DNA of 9,476 bases from Neisseriales bacterium (GTDB lineage: Bacteria; Pseudomonadota; Gammaproteobacteria; Burkholderiales; UBA11063), in assembly GCA_008017145.1 (NCBI GenBank), contig SSGY01000088.1, positions 1 to 9,476 on the forward strand, read 5' to 3'. Below are positions 1-6,994 of the stretch, piece after piece. The notes beneath the pieces were generated by a model. It had not been told where the DNA came from, did not search any database, and saw nothing but the letters and a program-made list of their open reading frames with translations. Numbering within the stretch: position 1 is the stretch's first letter; each line of letters starts with the position of its first letter. A program made the translations under genes and the position numbers.

Positions 1-262
1 AAAAAAATTAGGATGTGGTGTTTATTTTGCTAGACCTTATTGTTCAACAGATAAAGCATTAGTAGAAAATCACAATAGACTAATCAGGAACTTTGTTCCT
101 AAAGGAACTGATTTCAAGACGATACCAAATGAATATTGGGCTTGGATTCAGGATTGTTTAAATAATCGTCCGCGAGAGAAATTTGGATTTAAAACTCCAA
201 ATGAGATGGTAGCTCAAGAACTTGTTTCTTGGTGCAATTAGTTTCTGCGGATGCATTTTATC
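1..262 (+). mobile_element. Right end of an IS30-family insertion sequence (outer boundary approximate)
   Basis: The transposase fragment ends at 241. IS30-family elements normally end within a few tens of bases after the transposase stop, in an imperfect terminal inverted repeat, often with a TTGCA-like run near the stop. Here GGTGCAATTAGTTTCTG spans the stop codon (231-247) and could be part of that repeat. The left end lies outside the window, so neither the repeat nor a target duplication can be confirmed. The end coordinate is an estimate. Confidence 0.45.
2..241 (+). CDS. IS30-family transposase, C-terminal fragment (5' part outside window)
   Basis: An open frame enters from the left edge and ends at TAG 239-241, giving 80 codons with no start in view. 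The translation carries the C-terminal half of an IS30-type DDE integrase core. VYFARPY is followed by a segment with VENHNRLIR, where the E is the likely third catalytic acid (families usually read NENxNGLxR), then FVPKGTDF, and then LNNRPREKFGFKTPNEM, the usual closing LNxRPRKxLxxxTPxE block. The usual SWQRGTNEN stretch reads STDKALVEN here, so this is a divergent IS30 member or a decaying copy. The catalytic D residues lie outside the window, so intactness cannot be judged. It is a mobile element just upstream of the efflux operon and has the same orientation. Confidence 0.88.
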   Translation, partial: KKLGCGVYFARPYCSTDKALVENHNRLIRNFVPKGTDFKTIPNEYWAWIQDCLNNRPREKFGFKTPNEMVAQELVSWCN

Positions 263-302
263 AAATACAACAAATATATCACTTTACTATCCGATTATAC
301 AC

Positions 303-308
303 AAAGGA
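303..308 (+). promoter_or_regulatory. Ribosome binding site that fixes the efflux transporter start at 318
   Basis: AAAGGA lies 9 nt upstream of ATG 318. The in-frame ATG at 222 has no comparable Shine-Dalgarno sequence, lies inside the transposase frame, and would add 32 residues not typical of the family. The 318 start is therefore preferred. Confidence 0.7.
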
Positions 309-317
309 CTGTTTTAT

Positions 318-1832
318 ATGAAAAAAGGTTTTTGGTTAGAACCTCGATCTATCGTTGCTATTGCCGTTTGCTTATTGGCTTTAGCAGAAATCGTTGATTT
401 GACGATTGTAGCAGTCGCAATTCCCCACATTATGGGTGCGCTGGGGTGTAATATCCAAGAAGTTTCGCTGGTAACGACGAGTTATATTGTAGCGGCTGCA
501 GTTTTCATTATGACAACTGGATTTGTTAGCTCAAGATTAGGTAGTAAAAAAACAATTTTATTGTCTACACTTGTTTTTGGGATATCCTCAGTGCTTTGCG
601 GTTTTGCCAGCAGCTTGAATGAAATGGTTCTTTTTCGCTTAATTCAGGGAATTGGCGGTGCATTTTTACCATCAATGGCACAAGGTTATATTGTGGGTAA
701 TTTTGATGAAGAAGAACAACCCAAGATGATGAGTATAATGACTCTGACAGTTGTATTGGGTCCGATTATTGGTCCATTAGCTGGTGGTTATTTAGTAAAT
801 GCGTATAGCTGGAGATGCATATTTTTTGTAAATGTACCAATTTGTTTAGTTGCATTTTTGATCGTGTTTTTTTGGATGAAAGAAACAGTTACAACTAAGG
901 TTAATTTTGATTCAATTAGTTTTGCATTTATGGCAATTGGCTTTGGTTCTCTGGAGTACTTCATCGATGAGGGAAATAATCTTAATTGGTTTAATTCGCA
1001 TTTAATGGTTATTTGTCTCTGTGTTGGCTTGGTTTTCATCACATTTTTTGTTTGGCGTGGAATACTCGGGCGCTCGGTAGTTAGTTTTGAACTTTTTAAA
1101 AACTCTAACTTTGTTATATCTTGTGCCATTGTATTTCTGTTTATGGTTGCAGTTACTACTGGTATGGCATTTTATGCAACATTCTTACAACAAGGCTATA
1201 ACTTTCCAGTCGATATTGCCGGATATATAACCGCACCTCGTGGTGTCTGCGCTGTTTTTGGTGGCATTTTAGGCAGTATTTTATGCAGTAAGTTTGATAA
1301 ACGGATTATTCTTATTAGCGGGCTACTCTTATTTAGCGGTGGCTGTTGGATAGAAACACATTTTGGTACCAACTGGAGTCTATCCACTCAATTACTAACC
1401 TGTGCGGTTGTTGGTCTTAGTATGTCGATGACTTTCACTCCATTGCTACAAGTGGCATTTACTGGTGTAACTGAAGCTTTGAGTAACGATGCTAGTGGCG
1501 TATTTAATTTCTTTAGAAATATTGGCAATTCAGTCGGTACTTCAATTGCTTCGACAGTTTTAAGCCGTAATGAACAAATCTCATGGAATGATTTATCGAC
1601 ACATATAACGCCTTTTAACAATGCAGTACAACAGATGCAAAATGGATTATTGCAAGGAATGCCTATCCAAAAACAGGTAACAATTTTGTCGCAGCAAGTA
1701 CAAGCTCAAGCCTTTTTGATTGCAAATATAAATCTTTTCTACTTGGGCGGTATCATGGCATTATCTCTTTGTTTGTTGCCGATGTTCTTAGCTAAGCCAC
1801 CCAAAGGCATTATTAAAGTTCATGCGCATTAG
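318..1832 (+). CDS. emrB: EmrB/QacA-type (DHA2) MFS multidrug efflux transporter
   Basis: This is an inner-membrane proton-driven drug exporter of the major facilitator superfamily, DHA2 branch (14 TM helices). It is 504 aa from the chosen start, close to E. coli EmrB. The first helix carries the DHA2 signature around D27 (EIVDLTIVAVAIP). Motif A follows at 68-78 (GFVSSRLGSKK) and motif B at about 107-115 (RLIQGIGGAF). The antiporter motif C is at about 148-157 (GPIIGPLAGG), followed by SWRCIFFVNVP. The rest is a run of hydrophobic segments, with a polar loop near residues 410-460. The adaptor and outer-membrane factor genes follow on the same strand with short gaps, so the three probably form one operon and a tripartite pump. 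A longer frame opens at ATG 222 but overlaps the transposase and lacks a good RBS. The substrate cannot be read from sequence; emrB is a family label, not proven orthology. Confidence 0.92.
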   Translation: MKKGFWLEPRSIVAIAVCLLALAEIVDLTIVAVAIPHIMGALGCNIQEVSLVTTSYIVAAAVFIMTTGFVSSRLGSKKTILLSTLVFGISSVLCGFASSLNEMVLFRLIQGIGGAFLPSMAQGYIVGNFDEEEQPKMMSIMTLTVVLGPIIGPLAGGYLVNAYSWRCIFFVNVPICLVAFLIVFFWMKETVTTKVNFDSISFAFMAIGFGSLEYFIDEGNNLNWFNSHLMVICLCVGLVFITFFVWRGILGRSVVSFELFKNSNFVISCAIVFLFMVAVTTGMAFYATFLQQGYNFPVDIAGYITAPRGVCAVFGGILGSILCSKFDKRIILISGLLLFSGGCWIETHFGTNWSLSTQLLTCAVVGLSMSMTFTPLLQVAFTGVTEALSNDASGVFNFFRNIGNSVGTSIASTVLSRNEQISWNDLSTHITPFNNAVQQMQNGLLQGMPIQKQVTILSQQVQAQAFLIANINLFYLGGIMALSLCLLPMFLAKPPKGIIKVHAH

Positions 1833-1891
1833 TTTGCAAAAACACATAAAATCAAAAACTAGTTATAAAAAATTTAGAGGATGGATAATAA

Positions 1892-2872
1892 ATGGATAAA
1901 CAGAAAATTAGCATTATTGCTCGTGGCGCATTGTTAATCGCAGTAGTTAGTGGTGGTGTGTATTGGTATTTTGAGCACTCTGAAAAATACCCCTCTACCG
2001 ATGATGGATATGTAAATGCAAACTTGGTTAATGTAGCGCCTAAAGTTAATGGCTATATCGAAGATATTCTAGTTAAGAATAATCAGTTTGTCCATAAAGG
2101 TGATGTATTATTTCGAATTGCACCAACTGACTATAGCGTACAATTAGACCAACAGCAACAGGCTTTACAGTATGCAGTTCAGCAAGCAAATAATGCTAAA
2201 GCTCAAATCAGTACGGCAGTAGCTAATGTAGCTAGCGCTAAAGTAAACTATACCAATGCATTAGCACAAGTTGAACGTTATACTGAAATGAATAAGCAAA
2301 ATGCGGCGTCAACCCAAAATCTGCAAACTTATCAAACTCAATTTGCTCAGGCAAAAGCTCAATTAGTTCAAGCAGAAAACACTTTGGCGCAAGACAAAAT
2401 TTTGGTTGAAGCGGCTAATGCACAGGTTGGCCAAGCTAAGGCACAGGTAGCAAATGCCAAAAATAATGTTGGGTATACTGATGTAGTATCCTCAGTTAAT
2501 GGCTTTGTCTCAAATATGTATTTAACAAAAGGGCAATACGTAGGAGTAGGTCAACAGGTTTTTGGGCTAGTTGATAATGATAGTTGGTGGATTGATGCCA
2601 ATTTTAAAGAAACTGATCTGGAACGTGTAAAAGAAGGACAAGCTGTTGATGTTAAGCTAGATATGTATAAACATGCTCATTATAAGGGTGTTGTACAAAG
2701 TTTAAGTTATGCGAGCGGAACTACTTTTTCATTACTTCCCCCACAAAATGCTACCGGGAACTGGGTTAAAGTTACCCAACGTTTTACTATTCGGATTAAA
2801 GTAGAAAATAATACACAATTTCCATTACGGGTTGGCGCTAGTGCTGATGTTGAAATTGATACTACCAAATAA
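1892..2872 (+). CDS. emrA: EmrA/HlyD-type periplasmic adaptor (membrane fusion protein)
   Basis: This is the periplasmic adaptor that should bridge the inner-membrane transporter and the outer-membrane factor. An N-terminal membrane anchor at about 8-27 is followed by the first half of a biotinyl-lipoyl-like domain (about 36-78, with STDDGYVNANLVNVAPKV and then NGYI). A long Ala/Gln-rich alpha-helical hairpin occupies about 84-192, the second lipoyl half about 195-230 (SSVNGFVSN, then GQYVGVGQQVF), and a beta-barrel runs to the C-terminus (WWIDANFKETDLERVKEGQ, then TGNWVKVTQRFTIRI). These are EmrA hallmarks. At 326 aa it is shorter than E. coli EmrA (about 390 aa). It starts 59 nt after the transporter stop. 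AGAGG at 1876-1880 is the probable RBS, 11 nt before the ATG. No terminator or convincing promoter is visible in that gap, so co-transcription is likely. Confidence 0.92.
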   Translation: MDKQKISIIARGALLIAVVSGGVYWYFEHSEKYPSTDDGYVNANLVNVAPKVNGYIEDILVKNNQFVHKGDVLFRIAPTDYSVQLDQQQQALQYAVQQANNAKAQISTAVANVASAKVNYTNALAQVERYTEMNKQNAASTQNLQTYQTQFAQAKAQLVQAENTLAQDKILVEAANAQVGQAKAQVANAKNNVGYTDVVSSVNGFVSNMYLTKGQYVGVGQQVFGLVDNDSWWIDANFKETDLERVKEGQAVDVKLDMYKHAHYKGVVQSLSYASGTTFSLLPPQNATGNWVKVTQRFTIRIKVENNTQFPLRVGASADVEIDTTK

Positions 2873-2896
2873 GAAGAATAGAAACAAGGATTTATC

Positions 2897-4384
2897 ATGA
2901 GAAAAATTTCAGCAATTAGTTTAACTGCAACAATCGCAACGCTTAGTGGCTGCGGAATATTTTCGCCTTCATATCATCAGCCAACTATAGATGCGCCTAC
3001 TGCCACCCGAAGCGGGGTTAAAATTGAGTCTGGCAACATTGAATCAAGCACTACCGATTATAGTCAGCTACAATGGTGGAAAAAAGTTAATGATCCAGTA
3101 TTGAATCAATTGATTATTTTGGCATTATCTAATAATGCGCAAATTCAGGTTGCCCAAGGTAATATTATGAAAGCGCAGGCGAGTTTGAAAGCAGCGCAAT
3201 ATGCTTGGATTCCTACTTTGAACGGTGTTGGTGGTGGCTTTGCGGGTAATAGCTGGGCAACTAATTTGACTCCTCAAGGCGTATTGGCTGCCAATCCAGC
3301 TGTGCAATCGGGCAATTTAGCCAACTCTAATTTTAGCGGCTTGTATGGTGGTTTTATGCCGACTTACAGTTTTAATGTTTTTGCCAATATTAATCAGACT
3401 AAATTGGCTAAAGCGACACTGGATATGCAACAAGCGATATATAATGCAACTCGTCTGACTATTATAGGACAGGTGAGTGGCGGATATTTTACTTTATTGG
3501 CACAGAAGAAGCAATTGCTACTCCAACAGCAGATGATTGCAGATTTGAAAGAATTACGTCGTTTAGAAATGATTCAGGTACAAAATGGTGCGGCAGATTT
3601 AGGTACTATTGCAACTTACGATCAGGCAATAACGACCTATCAAGCAAAGATACCTGCAATTGAAAATTCTATTTCACAAACTGAAAATGCATTGCGGGTA
3701 TTAATCAACCAAAACCCTGGTCCGATTGTTACGAATGGATCAATTGATAAGCTAATAACGGATAACATTATTCCAGCGAATATTCCGTCGTCAGTTTTAA
3801 AAAGCCGTCCAGATATTATTCAAGCTGAAGATAGTCTAAAAATTGCCAATGCTAATGTCGGATTAGCTAATTCGCAATTTTTTCCAACGATTAGTCTAAC
3901 TGGTTTTGCTGGCGGTATATCTGAAGCATTGAGCAATCTGTTTAACGTCGGTACTGGCTTTTGGATGGGTAGTGCGATGGCGAGTATGCCGATTCTGGAT
4001 GCTAGTACTTATGAGCGAGTTAAGGCGGAAAAAGGTGATTATTACGCTCAGTATTACAGCTATATGCAGACGGTTAAATCAGCATTTCAAAATGTTGATA
4101 ATAGTTTAACTAATAAGCAAAACATGGATAAAGTATATGCTGAAACTTATAAATCGTACCAATATGCCAATGATTATTATAAAGTAAATCAGGTTCAATT
4201 TAAAGCTGGTAATTCTCCGATGAATAATGTGCTCCAAGCCAAACTGAATCTCGATAATGCTGGCTTGAGTCTTTTACAGGCTAAATCACAGCAATTAGAT
4301 GCAATAGTTGAAGTTTATCAGGCGTTAGCGGTTGGTTATGCTGCTGAGAGCGAATTAAGCAAACCTCAAAAATTACCTGATTGA
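2897..4384 (+). CDS. NodT/OprM-type outer-membrane efflux factor lipoprotein
   Basis: This is the outer-membrane channel of the tripartite pump. The N-terminus is a lipoprotein signal with lipobox LSGC, Cys at residue 19, followed by Gly-Ile-Phe; there is no Asp at +2, which fits outer-membrane sorting. WWKKVNDPVLNQLI near residues 60-75, with the following ALSNN, is the usual opening of the NodT class. A second-repeat signature, SRPDIIQAEDSLKIANANVG and then FFPTISLTGF, lies at about 300-336. The alternating long helical and strand segments match two OEP repeats. The 495-aa length is normal for the class. AAGGA at 2886-2890 sits 6 nt before the ATG. The gene starts 24 nt after the adaptor stop, so it is surely in the same operon. 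Having a dedicated channel suggests the pump does not depend on a distant TolC. Confidence 0.93.
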   Translation: MRKISAISLTATIATLSGCGIFSPSYHQPTIDAPTATRSGVKIESGNIESSTTDYSQLQWWKKVNDPVLNQLIILALSNNAQIQVAQGNIMKAQASLKAAQYAWIPTLNGVGGGFAGNSWATNLTPQGVLAANPAVQSGNLANSNFSGLYGGFMPTYSFNVFANINQTKLAKATLDMQQAIYNATRLTIIGQVSGGYFTLLAQKKQLLLQQQMIADLKELRRLEMIQVQNGAADLGTIATYDQAITTYQAKIPAIENSISQTENALRVLINQNPGPIVTNGSIDKLITDNIIPANIPSSVLKSRPDIIQAEDSLKIANANVGLANSQFFPTISLTGFAGGISEALSNLFNVGTGFWMGSAMASMPILDASTYERVKAEKGDYYAQYYSYMQTVKSAFQNVDNSLTNKQNMDKVYAETYKSYQYANDYYKVNQVQFKAGNSPMNNVLQAKLNLDNAGLSLLQAKSQQLDAIVEVYQALAVGYAAESELSKPQKLPD

Positions 4385-4404
4385 TTATATTTTGAGGTTT
4401 GCTT
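4357..4404. terminator. Perfect 15-bp hairpin at the convergent efflux/GH20 junction, candidate terminator
   Basis: AAGCAAACCTCAAAA (4357-4371) is repeated as its exact reverse complement at 4390-4404, leaving an 18-nt loop that contains the TGA stop (4382-4384) of the outer-membrane factor gene. The opposing GH20 gene ends at 4434, so the stem lies downstream of both. Neither strand has a good U tract after the stem: the plus strand continues GAAGGGGG, and the minus strand continues TTAATTCG into the efflux gene. It may act as a bidirectional terminator, or as a 3'-end structure that protects mRNA. The inverted repeat is seen directly; the function is inferred. Confidence 0.6.
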
Positions 4405-4433
4405 GAAGGGGGCACTAAATACTTATTCAGTAA

Positions 4434-6773
4434 TTAGGGGTTAACACTATTTGCTGCATTACATAGCATTGGTGCTTCCTGTTCTATCCCATTTGGATAG
4501 CCACGATAATTAGCTTGGTAAACTGAGTTCAAATAGGCTAAAAATCCTTCTTTACCACATCCTAGTCGATAGCTTAATGATTGCCAATTAGGTTTGCCTC
4601 CGATATCCGTCACTGATTCCGCACTCCAGCTGGCTTCGGCTAGACCTGCAAGCTTGGGTAATGCCATATATTGCAGCTGGGTATAATCTGGTATTACATC
4701 TGTCCAGAGTGCGCCTTCCAAGCCAATGATATTATCAGGCTTGTTACTTTGGTGCTGAGTATTAGTCGCAGCAATCGCAATACTCAAGCTAGCATCGGTA
4801 TCACCCAGCTTACTTGCCCAGTAAAACCCAGGTTCTTTTAACTGTGGAGTATAAGTCATATCAAAATAGGAATAATCAGCATATTCCAAAATTACTGGAT
4901 AATCATTATTAGCCAGTGTGACTGCTTTACTTTGCACCTCACTGCTTTTACCCCAAACCCAGACATGTCCAGTTTCACTAGGTTTAATGCTGTGTTTAGA
5001 ATTAATTTGCCCATCATGGGTCAGAACATACTCATGCCAGCCTGAGAGCTTGAGTTGGCTAATTGGAGGATTGTCATTGAGCATATCCAAGAAGTAGTGC
5101 TCTTTTTGTAACGAAGTCATTTTATTCCACGGTGCAGTTTGACAAGAAGGTGCATCATCCCATGTTCCTTTAAATACTTCATCTCCACCAATACTTAGTT
5201 CATTATTTATCGCATAAAGAGTAGTCTGCTGGTTAAATAATTGAGCTGTCTGGGTGAGGATATTAGTTAAATCTGCAGTGAATTTTTGTCCTAGTGCGGA
5301 GTCACTATTAAACTCACAAACTGGGATGCTGTTATTACCATAGCCTGCATACTCAGAATTATCTCCAGCCTCATGAAAGCTATCTGGTAATGCTTTCATG
5401 AGTGCGCGTGAATGCCCTGGGATGTCTATCTCGGGAATAATTGTGATTTGGTGCAAGTTAGCGTAGCTAATCAAATCCTGAATCTGCTCTTTAGAGTAGC
5501 TACCTGAATAAACACTGCCCGCATCGGGTAATTTGTCGCTGGCTTGGGAGAGATTTTTTTGCGGCCAAGATAGTGGCCCAATCGGTAAACCAAGTCCTCG
5601 GCTAGCACCAATTTTTGTAAGCTCTGGATAGTCTGCTAATTCAAGCCTAAATGCCTCATCATCCGATAGATGCAAATGTAAGGTATTTAGTTTAGCTGTT
5701 GCCATGATGTCGATAAAATTCTTAATCTGATCGGGAGTAAAGTAATGACGGGCAACATCGAGCAAAATTCCGCGGTATTTAAAGCGTGGGGTATCTTCAA
5801 TGGTTAGCAATGGTAAACTGCTTTGTTTAAACCATAACTGACGCAAGCTCTGCAACGCATAAAAAAAGCCAGCCGGGTTACTAGCCTGAACAATAATCTG
5901 TGTTGGCGTAATTTTTAAACGATATGCTTCTGGGCTTGAGTTAGTATCCTTGCGGGCTGTCTGTAAAATGATTCCGTCCTTAGCGTTTTTCTTATCTATC
6001 TTAGCTTCAATTTTTAAATCTAGCTGTAATGCTTGCAGCCACAGCTCAGTTTGTGCTGATGAGTTATTACTTAAATCATGAATTACTAATTGTTGATTCA
6101 GTATAAATTTGCCAGATTCGTCATTATAGATAATTTGGGTAGGGGTCGGAATAATGATTGAGCTGCTTTCATTATTCGTGGCCGAATTATTCCAGTTGTC
6201 TTGGATACGCTTCTGAGTTTGTGATTCTGCGATGCCAGCATTAAAATTGGTTATTTGATAGTTTTGTGGGCTTGTAGCGATATTGATTAATCTATCTGGT
6301 GTGCGTAGGAATAAATTTTGCGGTAGTGAGGAATAGTTTAGCGGCCCGCGTGAGCTGTTATGCAATAAACTGATTGTGTAGCTCTTGCCTTTGTGCAGAA
6401 TAAAATCAGTTTTCGGTGCTACTATAGTAGTAAAGACAGTGCTCAGATCATTATCAGTAAAATTTGCTTTTTGATATTTAAGCTGGCTGCAGTGCTTAGT
6501 TGCAGTTTCACAAATTTGCATGTTTAGTTTACGGTTACTTTGGCTGGTTTGGCGGAAATTACGTGGCATATAAAATCCAAATTGCCAATCATTCAGGTTA
6601 TTGCTACGGTTAACGAAGGTTATTCTGATTGAGAAGTTACTGCTACTATCTCCAGCTTGCGGCCCGACGACAATATTTTTTATTTTAATTGATTCTGTTG
6701 CGAATGCAGATTGTCCTATTCCAATTAAGTTTAATAAGGCGATCGTGATTATAGTTGTTGATTTGATTTTCAT
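4434..6773 (-). CDS. Exported GH20 beta-N-acetylhexosaminidase (chitobiase type)
   Basis: The enzyme should remove terminal GlcNAc from chitobiose, chito-oligosaccharides or related glycans by substrate-assisted catalysis. It is 779 aa. A signal peptide (about 1-25) has a likely cleavage at AFA|TE and no lipobox, so the enzyme is probably periplasmic or secreted. An N-terminal carbohydrate-binding CHB_HEX-like domain follows (about 27-170), then a GH20b alpha/beta domain (about 205-325). The catalytic TIM barrel starts at about 330 with FKYRGILLDVARHYF. The catalytic pair is D531-E532 in IGGDEVFKGTW, almost the same position as the D539-E540 pair of Serratia chitobiase. Barrel motifs HLHLSDDEAFRLEL (D371, D372), IIPEIDIPGHSRA, GHVWVWG and DYSYFDMTY are present. 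The frame ends soon after the barrel, so the C-terminal Ig-like domain of Serratia chitobiase appears absent. No strong Shine-Dalgarno is seen before the ATG. It is divergent from the porin gene. Confidence 0.93.
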   Translation of the reverse strand: MKIKSTTIITIALLNLIGIGQSAFATESIKIKNIVVGPQAGDSSSNFSIRITFVNRSNNLNDWQFGFYMPRNFRQTSQSNRKLNMQICETATKHCSQLKYQKANFTDNDLSTVFTTIVAPKTDFILHKGKSYTISLLHNSSRGPLNYSSLPQNLFLRTPDRLINIATSPQNYQITNFNAGIAESQTQKRIQDNWNNSATNNESSSIIIPTPTQIIYNDESGKFILNQQLVIHDLSNNSSAQTELWLQALQLDLKIEAKIDKKNAKDGIILQTARKDTNSSPEAYRLKITPTQIIVQASNPAGFFYALQSLRQLWFKQSSLPLLTIEDTPRFKYRGILLDVARHYFTPDQIKNFIDIMATAKLNTLHLHLSDDEAFRLELADYPELTKIGASRGLGLPIGPLSWPQKNLSQASDKLPDAGSVYSGSYSKEQIQDLISYANLHQITIIPEIDIPGHSRALMKALPDSFHEAGDNSEYAGYGNNSIPVCEFNSDSALGQKFTADLTNILTQTAQLFNQQTTLYAINNELSIGGDEVFKGTWDDAPSCQTAPWNKMTSLQKEHYFLDMLNDNPPISQLKLSGWHEYVLTHDGQINSKHSIKPSETGHVWVWGKSSEVQSKAVTLANNDYPVILEYADYSYFDMTYTPQLKEPGFYWASKLGDTDASLSIAIAATNTQHQSNKPDNIIGLEGALWTDVIPDYTQLQYMALPKLAGLAEASWSAESVTDIGGKPNWQSLSYRLGCGKEGFLAYLNSVYQANYRGYPNGIEQEAPMLCNAANSVNP

Positions 6774-6994
6774 GATATTTCTGTAATTGTGTTAGTTAAA
6801 CGCCTATTTTACTAGATTTGTTAGTATCGGTGATTAAATTCAGGTTCTACAGATAAAGCAATAAACTGGCTAGAATGATAAAGTGCAGCAAATAGCAACG
6901 ATTTTATTTTGGATGTATAGGTTTTGCTAGACAAATTGAGTTGTTGTAGGCTACGATAACTACTTTACAATTACTCTAATTAACCGGGCTGTTT
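6774..6994. promoter_or_regulatory. Divergent intergenic region serving the GH20 and porin genes
   Basis: This 221-bp AT-rich spacer must contain the promoters of both flanking genes, since they diverge from it. For the minus-strand GH20 gene the best -10-like sequence is TAAAAT (complement of 6806-6811), but no good -35 sits at the right distance. No clear CRP-type TGTGA-N6-TCACA site is seen. A short palindrome, GTAG-G-CTAC, lies at 6946-6954 and overlaps the proposed porin -10. No small ORF with a convincing start was found. Confidence 0.5.
6928..6957 (+). promoter_or_regulatory. Candidate sigma70-type promoter for the porin gene
   Basis: TAGACA (6928-6933, five of six matches to TTGACA) is followed after 18 bp by TACGAT (6952-6957, four of six matches to TATAAT). 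Transcription would start near 6964 and leave a leader of about 30 nt before ATG 6995. A weaker -10-like TAGAAT at 6871-6876 lacks a matching -35. Confidence 0.38.

Noticed and set aside
788..1621. Minus-strand open frames of 60-113 codons inside the efflux transporter gene.
   Set aside because: They are antisense shadows of a well-supported gene, with no RBS and no recognisable domains.
2160..2470. Repetitive Ala/Gln-rich sequence within the adaptor gene, considered as a DNA tandem repeat.
   Set aside because: The repeats are protein-level heptad-like coiled-coil composition without an exact DNA repeat unit, as is normal for HlyD-type adaptors.
6601..6786. A 61-codon plus-strand frame opposite the GH20 signal peptide.
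   Set aside because: Its hydrophobic appearance comes from reading the signal-peptide region on the opposite strand; no start signals support it.
25..6932. Two short words, TTTTGCTAGAC (25-35 and 6922-6932) and ACAGATAAAGCA (47-58 and 6849-6860), occur both in the transposase end and in the GH20/porin intergenic region.
   Set aside because: They are AT-rich 11- and 12-mers in swapped order with different spacing. A few such matches are expected by chance in 9.5 kb, and no wider similarity to an IS remnant was seen.
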